From an uncultured Pelagibacteraceae bacterium (GTDB taxonomy: Bacteria; Pseudomonadota; Alphaproteobacteria; Pelagibacterales; Pelagibacteraceae), in assembly GCA_902596045.1 (NCBI GenBank), contig CACJSJ010000006.1, positions 1 through 57,373 of the forward strand: 57,373 bases of DNA, read 5' to 3'. The notes under the pieces were generated by a model. The model saw only the letters and a program-made list of their open reading frames with translations. It searched no databases and was not told the DNA's origin. The first letter of the stretch is position 1; every line of letters starts with the position of its first letter. Shown here one piece after another: positions 8,110 through 15,786 of this stretch. Position numbers and translations under genes: made by a program.

Positions 8110-10554
8110 GTGAATAAAGAAATTCCTAAAACAACTAAGGTAGTAGTTATTGGTGGTGGGGTAGTAGGATGTTCTGTTGCTTATCATTTAGCTAAATTTG
8201 GATGGAAAGATACAGTTCTTTTAGAGAGAGATCAATTAACTTCAGGAACAACTTGGCATGCAGCGGGACTTGTAAGTCAATTAGGACCTTCAGCAGCTAT
8301 AACTAAAATAAGAAAATACACTTTAGATTTATACAAAGAGCTGGAAAAAAAAGTTGATCATTCAGCTGGATTAAGATTGAATGGTGCTCTTTCAATTGCT
8401 GAAACAAAAGGAAGATGGCAAGAATTACAAAGACAGGCTACAACAGCACAATTGTATGATGTTGATGTAAGGATTTTAAATAAAGATCAAATAAAAAAAG
8501 ATTATCCAATAGTAAACACTGATGATGTCATCGGTGGTATTTTAATGCCAGGTGATGGTGCTGCTGATCCTTCAGGAGTAACACACATGTTAGCAAAAGC
8601 AGCAAGACAAGAAGGAGCACAAATTTTTGAAAAATCACCTGTTGAAGAAATTATAACAAAGAATGGAAAAATCTCTGGAGTAAGAGTTAATGGTCAAAAA
8701 ATTGATTGTGAATATATTGTTTTAGCTTCAGGAATGTGGTCAAGACAAATAGGAGAAAAAGCTGGAGTAAGTATTCCCCTTTATCCAGCTGAGCATTTTT
8801 ATATTATTACTGAACCAATAGAAAATCTCTCAAAGACTTTACCAGTTATTAGAGATTTTGATAATCGAACTTACATTAAGGAAGATGCTGGTAAAATATT
8901 AGTTGGAATTTTTGAGGGAAATTCTATTCCTGCATGGGATAAAACAAACAAAGTACCAGAAGATTTTTCTTTTGGTGAATTTCAAGAAAATTTTGAACAT
9001 TTTGAACCTTACTTAGCATCTGCAATAAAACGATTTCCAGTTTTAGAAACAGCTGGTATTAGAAAATTTTTTTCAGGACCTGAGTCTTTCACTCCTGATA
9101 CAAATACTTTATTAGGAGAAGTTCCTGAAGTTAAAAATTTTTTTGTATGTTGTGGGTTGAACAGCATCGGTATAGGAAGTGGGGGAGGAGTTGGTAAAGT
9201 TACAGCAGAATGGCTGATGACTGGCCACATTAATGAAGATATTTTTAGTTACGATATAAAAAGATTTCAAAGATTCCACTCAGAATTAGGTTTTATCAAA
9301 AAAAGGATTACGGAATCTTTAGGTGATTTATATGGAATGCATTGGCCATTTAAACAACACAAAACTTCTCGGAATGTCAAAACTCTCCCTCATCATGATA
9401 ATCTAAAAAGCTTTGGGGCATGTTTTGGAGTTTCAGGTGGATATGAAAGACCTATGTGGTTTGCTTTAGATGGAGAAAAAGCTGAGTATGAATATAGTTA
9501 CAATTATCAAAGTTGGTATCCTTCAGCAGAGTATGAAACTAACAATACTATTAAAAATGTTGGTTTATTTGACCTTACACCATTTTCTAAGTTTGAAATT
9601 AAGTCGGATAAAGCACATCAAGAATTACAGAAGATTTGTACTGCAAACATTAAAAATGAGCCTGGTAAATGTGTTTATACTCATATGTTAAATTCTGATG
9701 GTGGAATAGAGACTGATTTAACAGTTGTATGTGTTGATAAAAATCATTTTAGAATAATAAGTTCAGCCGCTACAAGAGAAAGAGATAAATTCCATATTAA
9801 AAGATATCTTTCAAAAGATATTGAATTCAAAGACATTACAGATGATCTGGTTGTGTTCGGTTTATTTGGTCCAAAGAGTAGAGATCTAATAAAAACAATA
9901 TCTAAAGATAACTTTGATAATGATGGTTTTAAATTTAGTACAGCAAAATATATCACAATTGAAGATGTAGAGATTTGGGCTCAAAGGTTATCTTATGTGG
10001 GTGAGTTAGGTTATGAATTATACGTAAATATTAAGGATGCTAAAAAAATATATGAATTGCTTATAGAAAAAGGCAAAGACTTTAATCTATCCAATTGCGG
10101 TATGCATGCAATGGACATAATGCGAATGGAGAGTGGTTTTTTACATTGGGGACATGATATTTCTCCAGAGGAAAATCAATACCAAGCAGGACTGTCTTTC
10201 ACAATTAGTAAAAAGAAAGACGTAGATTTTATAGGTAAACAAGCATTAGAAAAGATTAAAAAAGAGAAGATTAAAAATAAATTTGCAATGTTTACGTTAA
10301 AAGAAAGTGAACCAGGCAAACCTTTATTACTTCATGATGAACCTATTTATATTGATGATAAAATTATAGGAAGATCTACATCAGGAAATTACTCATTTAA
10401 TTTTAAAAAGAATTTGATATTTGGCTATATTCAAAATGATTTTACTGATGATGAACTTCAGTCTAAAAATCTATTTATTGAAGTGGAAAAACAAAAGTAC
10501 CCAATTTCAATTCAGTTAGCCCCACTAAAACGGACAAATTTTAAAAATTTATAA
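8110..10554 (+). CDS. FAD-dependent dimethylglycine/sarcosine dehydrogenase with folate-binding GcvT domain
   Basis: Two-domain enzyme of 814 aa. Residues about 1-390 form a D-amino-acid-oxidase-type FAD domain: dinucleotide motif VVVIGGGVVGCSVAYHLA at about 11-28, then the TSGTTWHAAG segment whose His carries covalent FAD in DMGDH/sarcosine dehydrogenase relatives. Residues about 420-810 form a GcvT-like tetrahydrofolate-binding aminomethyltransferase domain. Such fusions oxidatively demethylate methylated glycines and pass the one-carbon unit to folate. SAR11 genomes carry several paralogues for glycine betaine breakdown products, so the exact substrate is uncertain. The start is GTG at 8110, because the ATG two bases earlier is followed at once by TGA in its own frame. 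Confidence 0.85.
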   Translation: MNKEIPKTTKVVVIGGGVVGCSVAYHLAKFGWKDTVLLERDQLTSGTTWHAAGLVSQLGPSAAITKIRKYTLDLYKELEKKVDHSAGLRLNGALSIAETKGRWQELQRQATTAQLYDVDVRILNKDQIKKDYPIVNTDDVIGGILMPGDGAADPSGVTHMLAKAARQEGAQIFEKSPVEEIITKNGKISGVRVNGQKIDCEYIVLASGMWSRQIGEKAGVSIPLYPAEHFYIITEPIENLSKTLPVIRDFDNRTYIKEDAGKILVGIFEGNSIPAWDKTNKVPEDFSFGEFQENFEHFEPYLASAIKRFPVLETAGIRKFFSGPESFTPDTNTLLGEVPEVKNFFVCCGLNSIGIGSGGGVGKVTAEWLMTGHINEDIFSYDIKRFQRFHSELGFIKKRITESLGDLYGMHWPFKQHKTSRNVKTLPHHDNLKSFGACFGVSGGYERPMWFALDGEKAEYEYSYNYQSWYPSAEYETNNTIKNVGLFDLTPFSKFEIKSDKAHQELQKICTANIKNEPGKCVYTHMLNSDGGIETDLTVVCVDKNHFRIISSAATRERDKFHIKRYLSKDIEFKDITDDLVVFGLFGPKSRDLIKTISKDNFDNDGFKFSTAKYITIEDVEIWAQRLSYVGELGYELYVNIKDAKKIYELLIEKGKDFNLSNCGMHAMDIMRMESGFLHWGHDISPEENQYQAGLSFTISKKKDVDFIGKQALEKIKKEKIKNKFAMFTLKESEPGKPLLLHDEPIYIDDKIIGRSTSGNYSFNFKKNLIFGYIQNDFTDDELQSKNLFIEVEKQKYPISIQLAPLKRTNFKNL

Positions 10555-11406
10555 TTAAGCCTGTTTTCTTAAGATAAGAACAAAAATTACTGAAGTTGCC
10601 ATCATGATTAATGCATAAGCGGCAGTAGGCACCATGTAAGTCATATCAGAACCAAACAACTGTGTTCCCACAAAAACAGCCAATGTTCCATTTTGTAAAC
10701 CACATTCTAAAGATATACATCTTCTCTGGGCTACATCTGAAGCAAAAAATTTAGCAATATAAAAACCGACAATCATCATTGTGATATTTAAAATGAAAGC
10801 AATTGTTCCTGCAGTAGATAAGAACATTACAATACTATCCCACTCTTCAATATAGATAGCGATAAAAACTATTGAAAATAATCCTATAGACATTTTTTGA
10901 ATAATTTTCATATTGTTTTCAATAAAATTATTAAAAACTTTTCTTATAATCATGCCAATTATTACAGGAACAGTTACGACAAAAAACATTTTTAGTGATA
11001 TTCCAAGCATTGAAACTTCTTTTTCTACATAAGAGATGTTAAATAAATCTATTGATAAAAAAACTATATAAGGAACGGAAACTATACTTATTAGACTTGT
11101 AAAAGCAGTAATAGATATCGAGAGAGCCACATCACCATTTGCAAATTTTGTTAAAACATTTGATGTTACACCTCCAGGAGCTGCTGCAATCAACATTACA
11201 CCTAAAGCTAATTCAATTGGAGTTTTTAATATAATTATTAAAAGATATGCAATAACTGGAAGTAAAACTAATTGACAAACCATTCCAACTAAAAACACTT
11301 TTGGACTTTGAAAAACTCTAGTGAAATCTTTTACAGTTAAAGATGCACCAAGACTTAACATAATTAGTGCTAAAGCTATTGGTGCAATAGTTGTAACAAT
11401 ACCCAT
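10555..11406 (-). CDS. Bile acid:sodium symporter (BASS/SBF) family transporter
   Basis: Very hydrophobic protein of 283 aa with about nine to ten predicted membrane helices. The conserved BASS core GVMLIAAAPGGVTSNVLTKFANGDVALS is visible (its first 20 residues lie around 90-110). The second crossover region has EC-GLQNGTLAVFV, matching the family's E-x-G-x-Q-N motif. Despite the name, bacterial members move varied organic anions with Na+; the substrate here is unknown. It sits between the DMGDH-like gene, with which it is tail to tail without a gap, and the regulator gene 34 bp upstream, with which it may form an operon. Confidence 0.85.
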   Translation of the reverse strand: MGIVTTIAPIALALIMLSLGASLTVKDFTRVFQSPKVFLVGMVCQLVLLPVIAYLLIIILKTPIELALGVMLIAAAPGGVTSNVLTKFANGDVALSISITAFTSLISIVSVPYIVFLSIDLFNISYVEKEVSMLGISLKMFFVVTVPVIIGMIIRKVFNNFIENNMKIIQKMSIGLFSIVFIAIYIEEWDSIVMFLSTAGTIAFILNITMMIVGFYIAKFFASDVAQRRCISLECGLQNGTLAVFVGTQLFGSDMTYMVPTAAYALIMMATSVIFVLILRKQA

Positions 11407-11440
11407 TAATATATCTCCAAAAAAATAGAGTAAATATTTA

Positions 11441-12412
11441 TTAAGAAATTACAAGAAGATTTAAAATTTTACGTATAAACTTTGCTTTGTACCAAAAAAC
11501 TTCTTTTTGATAAGGCAGGACTTTCTTAAAATTAAGAGATGACAGTTCATATTGTTTTTTATCATTTATTTTAAGATAATCTTGTTTTAATAAATATTTA
11601 CATTTTCTCACTACAGTTGGCCGAGGTATATCTGTCATATCAGAAATTGACATTGCACTTAGACCAATGTTTGAACCTACATTGTCAATAATTATTTTAC
11701 TAGTTTTCCAATGATCAAGTGGAGCTGCATTAATATCTAATTCTTTAGATGCATTTAAAACCTGGTTCATACAAACTGTTCCCCAAATATGAAATGTAGA
11801 CAAATCTTGCATAAAATTGTCATATCCAATAACCAATGGTACTTGCATCCTATAAAACCATCTCCAGCATAATGAAAATCTTTTTCTAATTATATTTTCA
11901 ATTAATTTTGGATTAAGTTTTAGAGAATAATTATTATTATTGTTTAATCCTAGAGAAACTAAGTAAATATATTTAGAAGTAAATTTAATTTGATTATCTG
12001 GTTTGATTAAATTGAATGCAGATCGATCAATAATTATTTGTTTATTTTGTCTTTTTAAAACGCCTAATTTTTCAAGTTCCAAAACTTTTCGTCTTACCGT
12101 TTCTTTTGGTAATTTAAGTTTTTCACAAATTTCTAAAATACTAAATTTTTCTATTTGCAGATAAGATTTTGAATAATATTCATCAAAGGAATATTGAATA
12201 CTCATTTGATCATAAAATTGAAGAGTTTTTTCAACCAAAGAAATAACAATTAAATATTTGTAATGATCTTTAAATGCCCAATACACAGTGTTCATCCAAT
12301 TCCATTGATGAAAAATCCACTCTTTACTTAAATCAGAATAATTTTCCATTATAGACTCATAGACCAACTCATCAGTGAGTGTTTTTGAAAAATCTATTTG
12401 TTGAAACGCCAT
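11441..12412 (-). CDS. Transcriptional regulator with two predicted HTH regions
   Basis: 323 aa, no recognised named family. Two helix-turn-helix-like segments are visible. One is at about residues 90-130 (FSILEICEKLKLPKETVRRK, followed by a wing-like LGVLKRQNKQIIID). The second is near the C-terminus, about 250-290 (AMSISDMTDIPRPTVVRKCK, then YLLKQDYLKINDKKQYELS). Both have the 'x-x-E/D-x3-L-P-x-x-T-V-x-R-K' layout of MarR/GntR-type winged helices. The region between is rich in Trp, Tyr and Phe and could bind a ligand. The gene has a good sigma70-like promoter whose spacer holds the 14-bp motif also found upstream of tauA, so autoregulation and control of taurine genes are plausible inferences. 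Confidence 0.65.
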   Translation of the reverse strand: MAFQQIDFSKTLTDELVYESIMENYSDLSKEWIFHQWNWMNTVYWAFKDHYKYLIVISLVEKTLQFYDQMSIQYSFDEYYSKSYLQIEKFSILEICEKLKLPKETVRRKVLELEKLGVLKRQNKQIIIDRSAFNLIKPDNQIKFTSKYIYLVSLGLNNNNNYSLKLNPKLIENIIRKRFSLCWRWFYRMQVPLVIGYDNFMQDLSTFHIWGTVCMNQVLNASKELDINAAPLDHWKTSKIIIDNVGSNIGLSAMSISDMTDIPRPTVVRKCKYLLKQDYLKINDKKQYELSSLNFKKVLPYQKEVFWYKAKFIRKILNLLVIS

Positions 12413-12427
12413 AATTATTAAAGGGCA

Positions 12428-12456
12428 ATAAGAAACCCATAATGGACATGTGTCAA
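12428..12456 (-). promoter_or_regulatory. Promoter of the HTH regulator gene, with operator in its spacer
   Basis: On the minus strand there is a perfect -35 TTGACA (12451-12456), a 17-nt spacer and a -10-like TCTTAT (12428-12433). The predicted transcript would start only about 10 nt before the ATG at 12412. The spacer contains the 14-bp motif ATGTCCATTATGGG (12436-12449), so a bound protein would block polymerase directly. Confidence 0.65.
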
Positions 12457-12523
12457 CTTAAAAATGACCCAAATTGAACTATTCATGTTTTGAGTAAAAA
12501 CAAATTACGTGTTTTAATTTATT

Positions 12524-12754
12524 ATGAACGACAAAGGCTTTGAATCAGATATTACATTAGACGAGACCCCACATTTTGGTGTGACTGAAGAAAAGCCTTT
12601 AAAAATATTAAAAAAACAATCTAAAAAAGTTGATATTAATGTTCTCAAAGCGAGAGCTCAAGAAATTGAAAATAAAGAAAGCAGAAAAAACATCTCAATA
12701 TTTATTTTCTTTTTACTTATGCTTGGAGCTTTTGGAATCTTTCTTTCAACATAA
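12524..12754 (+). CDS. Small single-pass membrane protein (paralogue 1)
   Basis: 76 aa of unknown function. It has an acidic/polar N-terminal half, then INVLKARAQEIENKESRKNI and a C-terminal hydrophobic helix (about residues 57-75, ISIFIFFLLMLGAFGIFLS). The layout suggests an N-in tail-anchored inner-membrane protein. The next gene is a recognisable paralogue sharing 'INVL-x2-R-x6-KESRK'. It is divergent from the HTH regulator gene, 111 bp away. Confidence 0.65.
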   Translation: MNDKGFESDITLDETPHFGVTEEKPLKILKKQSKKVDINVLKARAQEIENKESRKNISIFIFFLLMLGAFGIFLST

Positions 12755-12794
12755 AAGATTTGTAAATCTTTATTTTTGATGGTTTAATATATTT

Positions 12795-13001
12795 ATGAAA
12801 AATTCACTTTCATCAATTAAAAATGAAATAACTGCTAAGCCTACAACATTAGATGAGAGTTTAAATGGAACTAAATCAACTAATATTAACGTTCTTTTAA
12901 ATAGAGTTAAACTTGATCAAAAAAAAGAGAGTAGAAAAAAAATAATATTTACAGCCGCTACTTCATTAGGTTTAGTTATATTTGGTGTATTAATTTTTTA
13001 A
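12795..13001 (+). CDS. Small single-pass membrane protein (paralogue 2)
   Basis: 68 aa of unknown function. It resembles the preceding 76-aa protein: residues TNINVLLNRVKLDQKKESRK align with the same region, followed by a C-terminal hydrophobic helix (about 50-68). The tandem arrangement 40 bp apart suggests a local duplication that has since diverged, with the juxtamembrane motif best kept. The first half is Ser/Thr/Lys-rich and probably unstructured. Confidence 0.6.
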   Translation: MKNSLSSIKNEITAKPTTLDESLNGTKSTNINVLLNRVKLDQKKESRKKIIFTAATSLGLVIFGVLIF

Positions 13002-13119
13002 TTATTAGTTGTTAAATTAATTTCTTAAGTTCTCTAATCTGATAATTTAATTAAAATTTTATCAAATATGCATTCTGTTAAATTATTGTATTTTGTTATT
13101 GAAATTATAATTAATTAAA

Positions 13120-13196
13120 TGGTAGCGGGAAGTGGGATCGAACCACTGACCTCAGGCTTATGAGTCCTGCGCTCTAACCAACTGAGCTACCCCGCC
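13120..13196 (-). tRNA. tRNA-Met (anticodon CAT)
   Basis: A 77-nt cloverleaf on the minus strand with encoded CCA. It has a 7-bp acceptor stem (GGCGGGG with TCCCGCT, two G-U pairs), a D-arm GCTC/GAGC and a T-arm with TTCGATC. The anticodon loop CTCATAA places CAT at 13160-13162. The last anticodon-stem pair is an A-G mismatch. The 5' GGCGGGGTAGCTCAGTTGG resembles alphaproteobacterial elongator tRNA-Met. A CAT anticodon could also mean tRNA-Ile2 (lysidine-modified), which is less likely from the acceptor stem. Confidence 0.93.
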
Positions 13197-13212
13197 AATA
13201 AATCGTTGATTT

Positions 13213-13241
13213 ATAATAGATATTATTTTTAGTTCAATCAA
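13213..13241 (-). promoter_or_regulatory. Promoter of the tRNA gene
   Basis: Minus strand: -35 TTGATT (13236-13241), an exact 17-nt spacer and -10 TATTAT (13213-13218). The start would lie about 10 nt before the mature tRNA 5' end at 13196. Confidence 0.6.
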
Positions 13242-13350
13242 GTTTTTATACTTACTATAATCAAAGTAAGCTTATGAAATATAGACTCTTTATAGAAAAG
13301 TAAAAAGATATTTAAATAAGATAAAGGAATACTCTTACTTTTTAACAATT

Positions 13351-14514
13351 TTACATTAATATGTTTTTTATTTCTTTAATTACAATATTTTGCTCTTCAT
13401 CTGTTAAAGTAGGATACATTGGTAATGAAAAAACTTTTCTTGAAGATATTTCAGTTTCAGTTAATAAATTGCAGGTATCTTCTTTTGAGTTTTTTCTAGA
13501 ACAATTACATGACTCACATTCAAAATGCTTATAAGCATCCATAATATGTATTGGCCAAGGATAACTAATATTTAAATGAATATCTTTTTTCGTTAATTCA
13601 GACATAATTTTATCTCTTTCATTATGCTTAACCACATATATATAGTAAGCATGTCTGTTATCAGGATGTTCAATTGGTAATTCTAATGAAGTATTTTTTA
13701 ATTCTTTATTATATATGGTTGCTAAATTTCTTCTTCTCTCAATCCATTCATCAAGATATTTGAGTTTTTTTAATAGAATAGCAGCATGAACCTCATCTAA
13801 TCTTGAGTTTGTTCCATGTTCAACAGCATAATATTTTCCATTCCAGTGGCCAGATGACATCTTTTTTTTTTCCATTCCAAGAAATCTTATTCTTTTTATT
13901 TTATCATGAATTTGTTCATTATTAGTTGTAATAAATCCTCCATCTCCATAGGCTCCAAATATTTTAGTTGGATAAAAAGAGAAACATCCCACATCACCAA
14001 TTGATCCAGCTTTTTTTCCCTTATATGTAGCCCCGTGTGATTGAGCGCAATCTTCAATTACTTTTAAATTATATTTACTTGCTAGTTCCATAATCTTATC
14101 CATTTCACACATTTGACCATACAAATGAACAGGAATTATTGCTTTAGTTTTCTTATTAATTGCTTTTTCAATTTTATTTACATCAATTAATGAATATTCA
14201 TTTATATCTACAAATCTTACAGAAGCACCAGCATTAACTATACCAGTTACAGTTGGAACAGCGGTATTGGAGGTAGTTATAACTTCACTATCTGATGTTA
14301 CACCTAAAGCTTTTAATGATATTGTGATCGCATCAGTACAATTGCCTACACCTATACCAAATTTACTATCATGGTAAGATGAAAATTTTTTTTCAAATTC
14401 CTCAACATTTGGACCAAAAATTAATATTCCACTTTGAAAAACATTATCTACAGCTTCTAAGATATCATCCCTTAGAAGCTGATATTCTTTTTTATAATCC
14501 CAAACTTTAATCAT
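13351..14514 (-). CDS. DegT/EryC1/StrS sugar aminotransferase (EvaB-like role proposed)
   Basis: PLP-dependent aminotransferase of 387 aa acting on keto-sugar nucleotides. The conserved EDCAQSHGATYKG precedes the PLP-binding Lys in FYPTKIFGAYGDGG (about K184). Between the usual SYPWPIH and LPMYPTLT motifs there is an insertion of about 15 residues with four cysteines (C333, C336, C338, C348), unlike typical members. It is the last gene of the minus-strand sugar operon, 17 bp after the 2,3-dehydratase. In the epivancosamine pathway this step aminates C3. Amination at C4 is the main alternative and cannot be excluded from sequence. Confidence 0.85.
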   Translation of the reverse strand: MIKVWDYKKEYQLLRDDILEAVDNVFQSGILIFGPNVEEFEKKFSSYHDSKFGIGVGNCTDAITISLKALGVTSDSEVITTSNTAVPTVTGIVNAGASVRFVDINEYSLIDVNKIEKAINKKTKAIIPVHLYGQMCEMDKIMELASKYNLKVIEDCAQSHGATYKGKKAGSIGDVGCFSFYPTKIFGAYGDGGFITTNNEQIHDKIKRIRFLGMEKKKMSSGHWNGKYYAVEHGTNSRLDEVHAAILLKKLKYLDEWIERRRNLATIYNKELKNTSLELPIEHPDNRHAYYIYVVKHNERDKIMSELTKKDIHLNISYPWPIHIMDAYKHFECESCNCSRKNSKEDTCNLLTETEISSRKVFSLPMYPTLTDEEQNIVIKEIKNILM

Positions 14515-14531
14515 TAAATAAAATAACGCTT

Positions 14532-15785
14532 TTACTTAATTTTATCAACATTACAACTGGCAAATAGGTTCCTTGCCTCAATTGTCATTTTGTTTTGATT
14601 AATCAGTTCTACAACTTGATTATGGGAAGCCCAAACAAAATTGTCATATAGGTTGATCTTATTATGATCTTTTATTTCACAAATCATATTTCTTGTTTGA
14701 TTTTTTAAAAATCTTCCTCCTTCATCAGAATTTATTATATCCATCGAACAGTTCTTTTTATTAAAAAAAGATAAAAATTTTATATTTTTTCTTGAATTTA
14801 AAGAAAAATTTTTTTCAAATATAGTTGAAGTATACTTAGATTTATCAAAACCAGGTTCAATAATTATTTTTAATAGATAATGCACAGTATTACTGATTTT
14901 ACTTACTATAAAACCATTTAATGATGAAGAATGATCACTTATGATTGGTTGTTCCCATTTTTTTACCTCTCTTAAGTTAGCAACCACATCTATAAAAAAA
15001 ATTGAAAAAAATTTTTTTTTAATATCAGAGACAGAATTTTTTTTTATTTTCCAGTCTTTTAAATCATTAAAACTAATTATATTTCTGGAAAATTTCATCT
15101 TTTTATCAAATTGTTTCAACATATTCTTTATATTGTAATTTGAATTAAGCTTATTTTCACCTAAGTTTTTTTGAATTGCACTTGATAAAACAGATATAGC
15201 ATCCATGTTAAGCATATTTCTTTTATTTATTAGATACTGAATATTTTCTTTGGTTAGCCAGCAATAATTTTTTTTAAAAGGTATATTGAGCTTGTAAGCT
15301 TCTAATAAAATGTTCCAATTTTTCTTTTTTAAAAACCTCGAACCTTGCTCTGATAATTTAATTTTTGAGATAATCTTAAATTTTTTTTGTTTCTTGAGAA
15401 AATAGTTTAAAAAGGGTGTTTTTTTTCCACCATGTTTTCTTAGATAATTACTTTTTGTAGCTTGGACAGTAGGGGAAATTTGTATGCCATTAATATTACC
15501 CGGTTCAATTTTTGATTGTAAAAGATAATAATCTTTACCCCCACTTTTTTTTTTTACAATTCCCAATATTCCACGTTCTTTTTGAACTACTAACGGTTGA
15601 AATATTTTTTTATTTTTTTGCTGAAATAAAAATGGTTTGATAGAAAAAAAATTATTTGATTTGTGAAAAATAATGTTTTGTTTAAATATCCAATCCTTTA
15701 ATGAATTTATTTTTTTCTTCTTTATTCTAATTTTATTAATTTTTTTTTGATTGTTTAACCAATCAATTAATTTATTAGTTTTCAT
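14532..15785 (-). CDS. NDP-4-keto-6-deoxyhexose 2,3-dehydratase (EvaA/TylX3-like)
   Basis: 417 aa with the internal duplication typical of this family. Repeat 1 has YYLLQSKIEPGN (86-97), QISPTVQATKSNYLRKHGG (about 102-120) and SEQGSRFLKKKNWNILLE (145-162). Repeat 2 has HYLLKIIIEPGF (302-313) and SDEGGRFLKNQTRNMICE (353-370). Each repeat ends in a Trp-rich 'W-x-L/S-x-x-x-I/V-x-x-L-I-N' segment. The enzyme removes the C2 hydroxyl of TDP-4-keto-6-deoxy-D-glucose, the committed step to 2-deoxysugars. It is slightly shorter than antibiotic-cluster homologues (about 450-500 aa). It is extremely rich in Lys/Asn/Phe, with many A/T runs. It abuts the C-methyltransferase gene (1 bp). Confidence 0.85.
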   Translation of the reverse strand: MKTNKLIDWLNNQKKINKIRIKKKKINSLKDWIFKQNIIFHKSNNFFSIKPFLFQQKNKKIFQPLVVQKERGILGIVKKKSGGKDYYLLQSKIEPGNINGIQISPTVQATKSNYLRKHGGKKTPFLNYFLKKQKKFKIISKIKLSEQGSRFLKKKNWNILLEAYKLNIPFKKNYCWLTKENIQYLINKRNMLNMDAISVLSSAIQKNLGENKLNSNYNIKNMLKQFDKKMKFSRNIISFNDLKDWKIKKNSVSDIKKKFFSIFFIDVVANLREVKKWEQPIISDHSSSLNGFIVSKISNTVHYLLKIIIEPGFDKSKYTSTIFEKNFSLNSRKNIKFLSFFNKKNCSMDIINSDEGGRFLKNQTRNMICEIKDHNKINLYDNFVWASHNQVVELINQNKMTIEARNLFASCNVDKIK

Positions 15786-15786
15786 A

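Larger units (their letters stand above)
13002..13350. other. Gene-poor stretch containing the tRNA gene
   Basis: 349 bp between the small membrane protein and the aminotransferase gene. Besides the tRNA and its promoter I see only AT-rich sequence. A weak pairing between AAAAGTA near 13300 and TACTTTTT near 13330-13340 is too loosely spaced to call a terminator for the sugar operon that ends at 13351. Confidence 0.6.

Noticed and set aside
13120-13196. tRNA-Ile2 with modified CAT anticodon
   Set aside because: The acceptor and D-arm sequence fits alphaproteobacterial elongator tRNA-Met better; not fully excluded.
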